A stretch of 64,000 nucleotides of DNA, taken from positions 170,211,341 to 170,275,340 of the forward strand of contig CM041293.1 of NCBI GenBank assembly GCA_023052935.1, read 5' to 3'. This stretch comes from Piezodorus guildinii (Eukaryota > Arthropoda > Insecta > Hemiptera > Pentatomidae). A model generated the notes under the pieces. That model was not told the DNA's origin and ran no database searches. It was given only the letters and a program-made list of their open reading frames with translations. Position numbers and translations under genes: made by a program. Positions 59,813 to 64,000 of the stretch are shown here, piece after piece. The number at the start of each line of letters is the position of its first letter. Positions within the stretch are counted from its first letter, which is position 1.

Positions 59813-61435
59813 CTAGCACAGGTATAGCGTTTTGAAATTAGCAGTGGTGATTGGCCATTTTCATATGAATTATTTTTGCTTTTGATATTAGTTAATTGGC
59901 TGTAAACAGATATATAAATCTTTATACGCTAGTAAAACATTTATGAATATTTAGATAATTATTCAGCTTAATAAATTAATTTAAAACTTATCTTATTTAA
60001 TTTTGTCTAATGTAGCAATATTCATAATTTTAATAAATTAACCCTTTTATTTTGGAGAAACTTCTCAGAACATTTCATAAGAATATGTAGGTTACAAGGG
60101 CATATGGCTGGATTTAACAAAACCGAAAGGAATAGGCGGTACCAGCTCCAATAAATAACGGTTCTATACCGTTCTATACGGTCCTGGACCGGCCACATTT
60201 ACCTGAACTAATTCTATTGACGTTTAGTATCATAAAACACGACCCTTAGAAACAACCCAATCTGTTCCGACATGACTCAAATCCATGAATATAATTCTGT
60301 AATCTTACATCTATGATCAAAAGAATGGCTAATTTGAAATATTATTACTATCACTTATCTAAATATGATATAAATGGGCCATTCATTATCAACGAAAAGT
60401 ACAAACGCTGTCCAAATGATTTCACCCGTACTAAAGCTGGTTATTTCACAACTTTTTTGGTAGATATTTTCGGCTCTACTTGGCGAAAATTCATAAGTTC
60501 AAATCAATAAATTATTCCTGTATGAAAAAATTGAATTAATGTCCGAACAACTTCAACGTGGTACCCAGTCAAGGTGCCGGAAGCATTTAACCGGTTTGGT
60601 CCATTGCGTTTATACATATACTCTATAGTTTCAGAATACAGAATTGCAGGTTGTGAAAACGGTTATATCCGTTTTAAATAAATAAAACAAAAATGTCTAA
60701 GGGATTTTGCGCCGTGATCTCCGTTCTCGTCATAAAATGGCGGGAATATGCTCGCGGAAACCGTTAAACATTCTACAAGCCGATCCAGAGGTTTGTAAAA
60801 ACTTTAAATTTCTTCCACGGGGGCAGGGAGTAAAAACGTAGGCTAGTGAATGAGAGTATTTTTATTGGCCGTCATTGTCGCACCCACTCTACCTCTGCTA
60901 GTTATTTTTAATTGATTAGTTTTCTATATTTCCGTGATAGGGTCCATCTTACTGAGTAGATTGAGGTACTTTTTTATTTCGATACTTTTTTCTGGAGAGC
61001 AAACTTTTTGAAAAACCTTCGATTCGTCATCCACGCACCCGTCATTAACGCACCCCATAGAAGGTGCGCCAATGATGAAACGGGTGTTTTTTTTTTTTGT
61101 TTCCCTTTAAACCTACTACTCTGATATGAAGAAATATACTGTTCTATACTTTATCGTACTTAATCAGGTGCTGATCGTATATAGTAGTGATTTAAAAAAA
61201 ATATTTAACAGATGAAAGGAGCGTGGACTATCTTAAACCATTTAGACTGCTGAGTGCTACATTTTATATATAGGGACACAAAAAAAGAAAAAAGGATGGA
61301 CCAAAAATTCAACTTTTGAAAGTTTTAAGAAAGACTCACCCGATTGTACGTTTTGCTGAGAATCGCCCATATGGTAACTAAAAAGAATCGTGATCACGAA
61401 AATTTTCGAATTCGAGTTTTCTGAAACTTTTTTTT
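59813..61435. other. Unassigned region
   Basis: There is mixed composition with GC-richer patches at about 60120-60200 (TCCTGGACCGGCCACATTT), 60550-60620 and 60700-61080 (ACGCACCCGTCATTAACGCACCCC). The 65-codon frame 60313-60510 has no recognised motif. A small family H scrap (CGTGATCACGAAAATTTTCG) is at about 61387. Splice-site pairs could not be assigned with confidence. Confidence 0.35.
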
Positions 61436-61439
61436 TTCT

Positions 61440-62320
61440 TTCTCTTTTTATATCTATATTCACGCCTGTCAGAATGTATCTGACAATCAGCAAATGTGCT
61501 GTACAAATTGAGAGCAGGCATGGTTGACATGGGGAAGGAAAATGCCCAGCTGCACACCTTCCTTGGCTTTAATTTAGAGGAGGAGGTCTCTCATCCAGCT
61601 TCTCTTTAGCCTTCTTCTGACTGGCATTTCAGCTATTGACATGTCGTTAATCAGTCTATTGTCGTGTCCGTTAAGTTTACTGTGAAAACCTGACAGTGTT
61701 GGTCAACTGTTGGTTGTTTTAAGTCCGTATGTAGGGTTCTGTTGTTTACGTACCAAGGAGCTCTCATATTGGGTCTTAAAATTTTGGATTGAAATGATTG
61801 CAGTTTATGTCTTTTTTGCTGAACCAAAAATCTGTGAAGCGTAAGTCCATATTGGCTTAAGAAGGTATGTGTATGTATTCAGTTTCTGTCTAATTTTTAA
61901 TTTTGAAGATATAGATAAAAGTGAGTATAGTACTTTCAGTCGGTGGTTAAGAGTCTGTATTTTCATCTTGACATGTAGGCCCTAAGTCATCCTTTGATCG
62001 AGTGTCAGTCCTAATGTAATGTACAGAGTTGGTCTGAGGAATTTGGTTATTGTCGATAAAAATTGGTGAGCAATTGTTTTGTCGTAGTGTGAACGTTACG
62101 TGATTTGATTTGTCGTGATTTAAACGAGTTTACCAAAGAGTGTACCAATTTTGTGGTAGCATTAAGTGATTTTGTGTTGTCAGTGAGGCCAGTATAGGAT
62201 CGCCGTTGGATGTTAAAATTGCAATATCGTCCGCGTAAGTAGCAGCCAATGTGGTGGGGTGAGTTGGTATATGCAGACGTGTGTATATAATGTATAGGAG
62301 AGGAGCAAGTATTCTGAAAC
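61440..62320 (-). pseudogene. Jockey-like LINE family C, 5'-truncated, retains RT active-site region
   Basis: The minus strand begins FRILAPLLYIIYTRLHIPTH, then reads AATYADDIAILTSNGDPI (YADD box, about 62240), LASLTTQNHL and, after frameshifts, NQITFTLRQ and KIRQKLNTYTYLLKPIWTYA. It ends SWMRDLLL near 61580 with a 3' UTR to about 61440. It is the longest family C copy here. Confidence 0.8.
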
Positions 62321-62630
62321 TCAAGTATCATATTTGAGACAATTATATACGTGAGATGTAACAGAAACTCTATCCACAATAATCAGCCAATTGTTCTAAC
62401 GATTTCAATTAATCATACAATATTGATTTAAAGATAAATTAACATTAATTTTATGTAGGTTTTATTTAGATTGTAATAATGCGACAGGGCATTACTGTCA
62501 TATTTTCAAATTGTTTTCCTCTGAAATACCTTCAATTTTGTTAATCAGATATAATCACCAATTTTAACAAATTATCAATGACAAAATATGTTTAAATATG
62601 TAATATGAAAGAATTTGATGAACAATTGTA
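62318..62630 (-). mobile_element. Family H fragment, inverted relative to the next copy
   Basis: AGTATCATATTTGAGACAATTATATACGTGAG, ATTAATTTTATGTAGGTTTTATTTAG and GCGACAGGGCATTACTGTCATA match family H read on the minus strand. It abuts the plus-strand copy at 62645, giving a head-to-head pair. Confidence 0.65.
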
Positions 62631-62644
62631 AAAAAAAAAAAAAA

Positions 62645-63502
62645 TCTGTTGCGCGCAACACACGACTTTCACTTACCTCCATTTTAAAATAAAAATACAT
62701 GAAACTAGTAAAGAATTAATTAAATTGATTTTATATAGAAACATGTGTTTTATTAAAAAAACTATTATATTATTATCTAAAATAATCAGTTTTATCGGCT
62801 TTTCATCACTCTTTATTAACTATTACAAGTTTCTGCATTAGATAATATTTATTCTAAAAGCATTAGCTTTTCAACGGTATATTTTACGTGTATATTACTG
62901 TTGCTATGTTCAAAATAAAAAAATTGCATAAAAAAATATTATTTTAGTTTTCTCCTTTTGTTGGGTATCGAATTCGTTCAACTTATATATTCATGTGTTT
63001 TTCATCGGTGGTAACAAGTTAATATATATATATTTTTTTTTTTTTTATAAAATCTACAAAATTAAAGGTACTTTAGGGGGAGAATGTTTAAAATATCGGC
63101 ATTTAAGCCTTGTCAGACCATTTCAATCAGAATGAAACCAGCATGATATTAAAGCCCATTAAATTTTACATTGATATAGCGAGTTTAATCAAAATCGTCG
63201 GAACCGTTTTTAAGAAAATCGAAAAAGGTGCAAAATTCATGGTATAAAGTGGCTCTTCTGGTAAGTTCTTTTTGATGAAAAAGGTTGTGTAGCGTCTCGG
63301 GCGTATATTTGTCTTAAATATGAAATTTCAGTTTCATAGGACTTACCGTTTCCCCCCGGGAGTTACAACACACACACACAGACCTTTTTGCGGAACTTGG
63401 TTATTTGGACTCAGGGAACCCTAAAACGTGTATTTCCGTTGAAAACTGGAATTCGAAAATTTTCACGATCGCAATACTTTCTCTTACTATATATGTTAAG
63501 TT
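62645..63502 (+). mobile_element. Family H copy, near-complete
   Basis: It starts TCTGTTGCGCGCAACACACG and ACTTTCACTTACC, has all internal blocks with a short CA run (63367-63380), and ends CTTACTATATATGTTAAG, where the 3' palindrome is degraded. It has no coding capacity. Confidence 0.8.
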
Positions 63503-64000
63503 TATTCGTACAATAAAATAGTAATATAGGTGTGTACTAAATTTTGGTGTTCGTACTCGTTATTGTAAAAAAAATATTTTATTTATTCAAAAGTTACAAA
63601 ATATCGATAATAACACTTTAAAAGACAATAATGACAATCTTGATAATAACAATATGGCTATACTAGGTCTGACATAGATTACGTACCCTAATTACTGCGA
63701 GGACTTGAAGAGAGTGTGAGAGTGTGATCCCTGGGAGAAGGGACAGGGTATATAAAGGCTAATAGGACTGCTGAATAAGATTCAAGGAATATGGTGTGAT
63801 CTGCAGGTGCACTATGGCCTCATGGTGGCGTGACTCTATATCGATGGAAAACTAAATATTTCATAAATAATGTCTTCTTGCTAATGGATGTTGACAAAAA
63901 GCGAAAAACGTAAGTGACTGTTAAATATAATACATTCTGTTACAATACTATTTAATATAAAATAAATGTTCCCATCGAAACAAAATAACTTTTTTTTAAA
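63503..64000. other. Unassigned sequence at the window edge
   Basis: About 63575-63860 starts with TTTATTTATTCAAAAGTTAC, which on the minus strand contains AATAAA, and continues with a less AT-rich stretch (GAGAGTGTGATCCCTGGGAG, GGGTATATAAAGGC). It could be the 3' end of a minus-strand transposon or gene continuing past the window, but no protein match was seen. Confidence 0.3.

Overview
This is an AT-rich eukaryotic window, almost certainly from an insect. Two spliced host genes have GT-AG introns. Around them lie Jockey, RTE, R2-like and Penelope-like retroelements, mariner and pogo DNA transposons, tRNA-derived SINEs and long TA/CA microsatellites. There are no operons, ribosome binding sites or CRISPR arrays. 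All calls come from reading the sequence; no database search was run, and no species is assigned.

Host gene 1 (+ strand, 2963-9573, poly(A) signal near 9833) encodes an acidic, Ser/Pro-rich protein. Its 3' half is an array of seven 84-bp, phase-symmetric exons, each encoding one copy of a 28-residue repeat. The exon junctions create TPKR(L/Q)F motifs, which resemble a CDK site fused to a cyclin-docking motif. Host gene 2 (- strand) is a 223-residue protein with two C2H2 zinc fingers. I assembled it from six coding exons with matching phases (44324 down to 27142). A likely 5'-UTR exon and a CCAAT/CRE promoter lie near 57135-57290, so the gene spans about 30 kb, mostly transposon-filled introns.

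Layout: 1-2800 repeats and a pogo-like element; 2821-9850 gene 1, with introns full of old repeats; 10065-14875 a full-length Jockey element (family A) with two intact ORFs and a 13-bp target duplication; 15590-20900 decayed LINEs and a SINE; 21000-26700 interleaved copies of two non-coding repeat families; 27142-57290 gene 2, whose introns hold an RTE element inserted in a non-coding transposon, a foldback element with an internal minisatellite, Jockey families B and C, a mariner inside another repeat, a 305-bp inverted/tandem repeat cluster, an R2-like fragment, a Penelope-like fragment, a decayed full-length Jockey A inserted in an antisense Jockey B, and an internally deleted mariner with perfect ends; 57400-64000 more fragments of the same families.

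The commonest element is a non-coding family of about 0.9-1.0 kb with more than 12 copies. It has a 5' TCTGGTGCGGGC end, offset inverted repeats (ACTTTCACTTAC/GTAAGTGAAAGT), an internal CA microsatellite and a palindrome just before its 3' end. This architecture resembles non-autonomous Helentron/DINE-type rolling-circle elements. It is called 'family H' below, and an older AT-rich dispersed repeat is called 'family D'.
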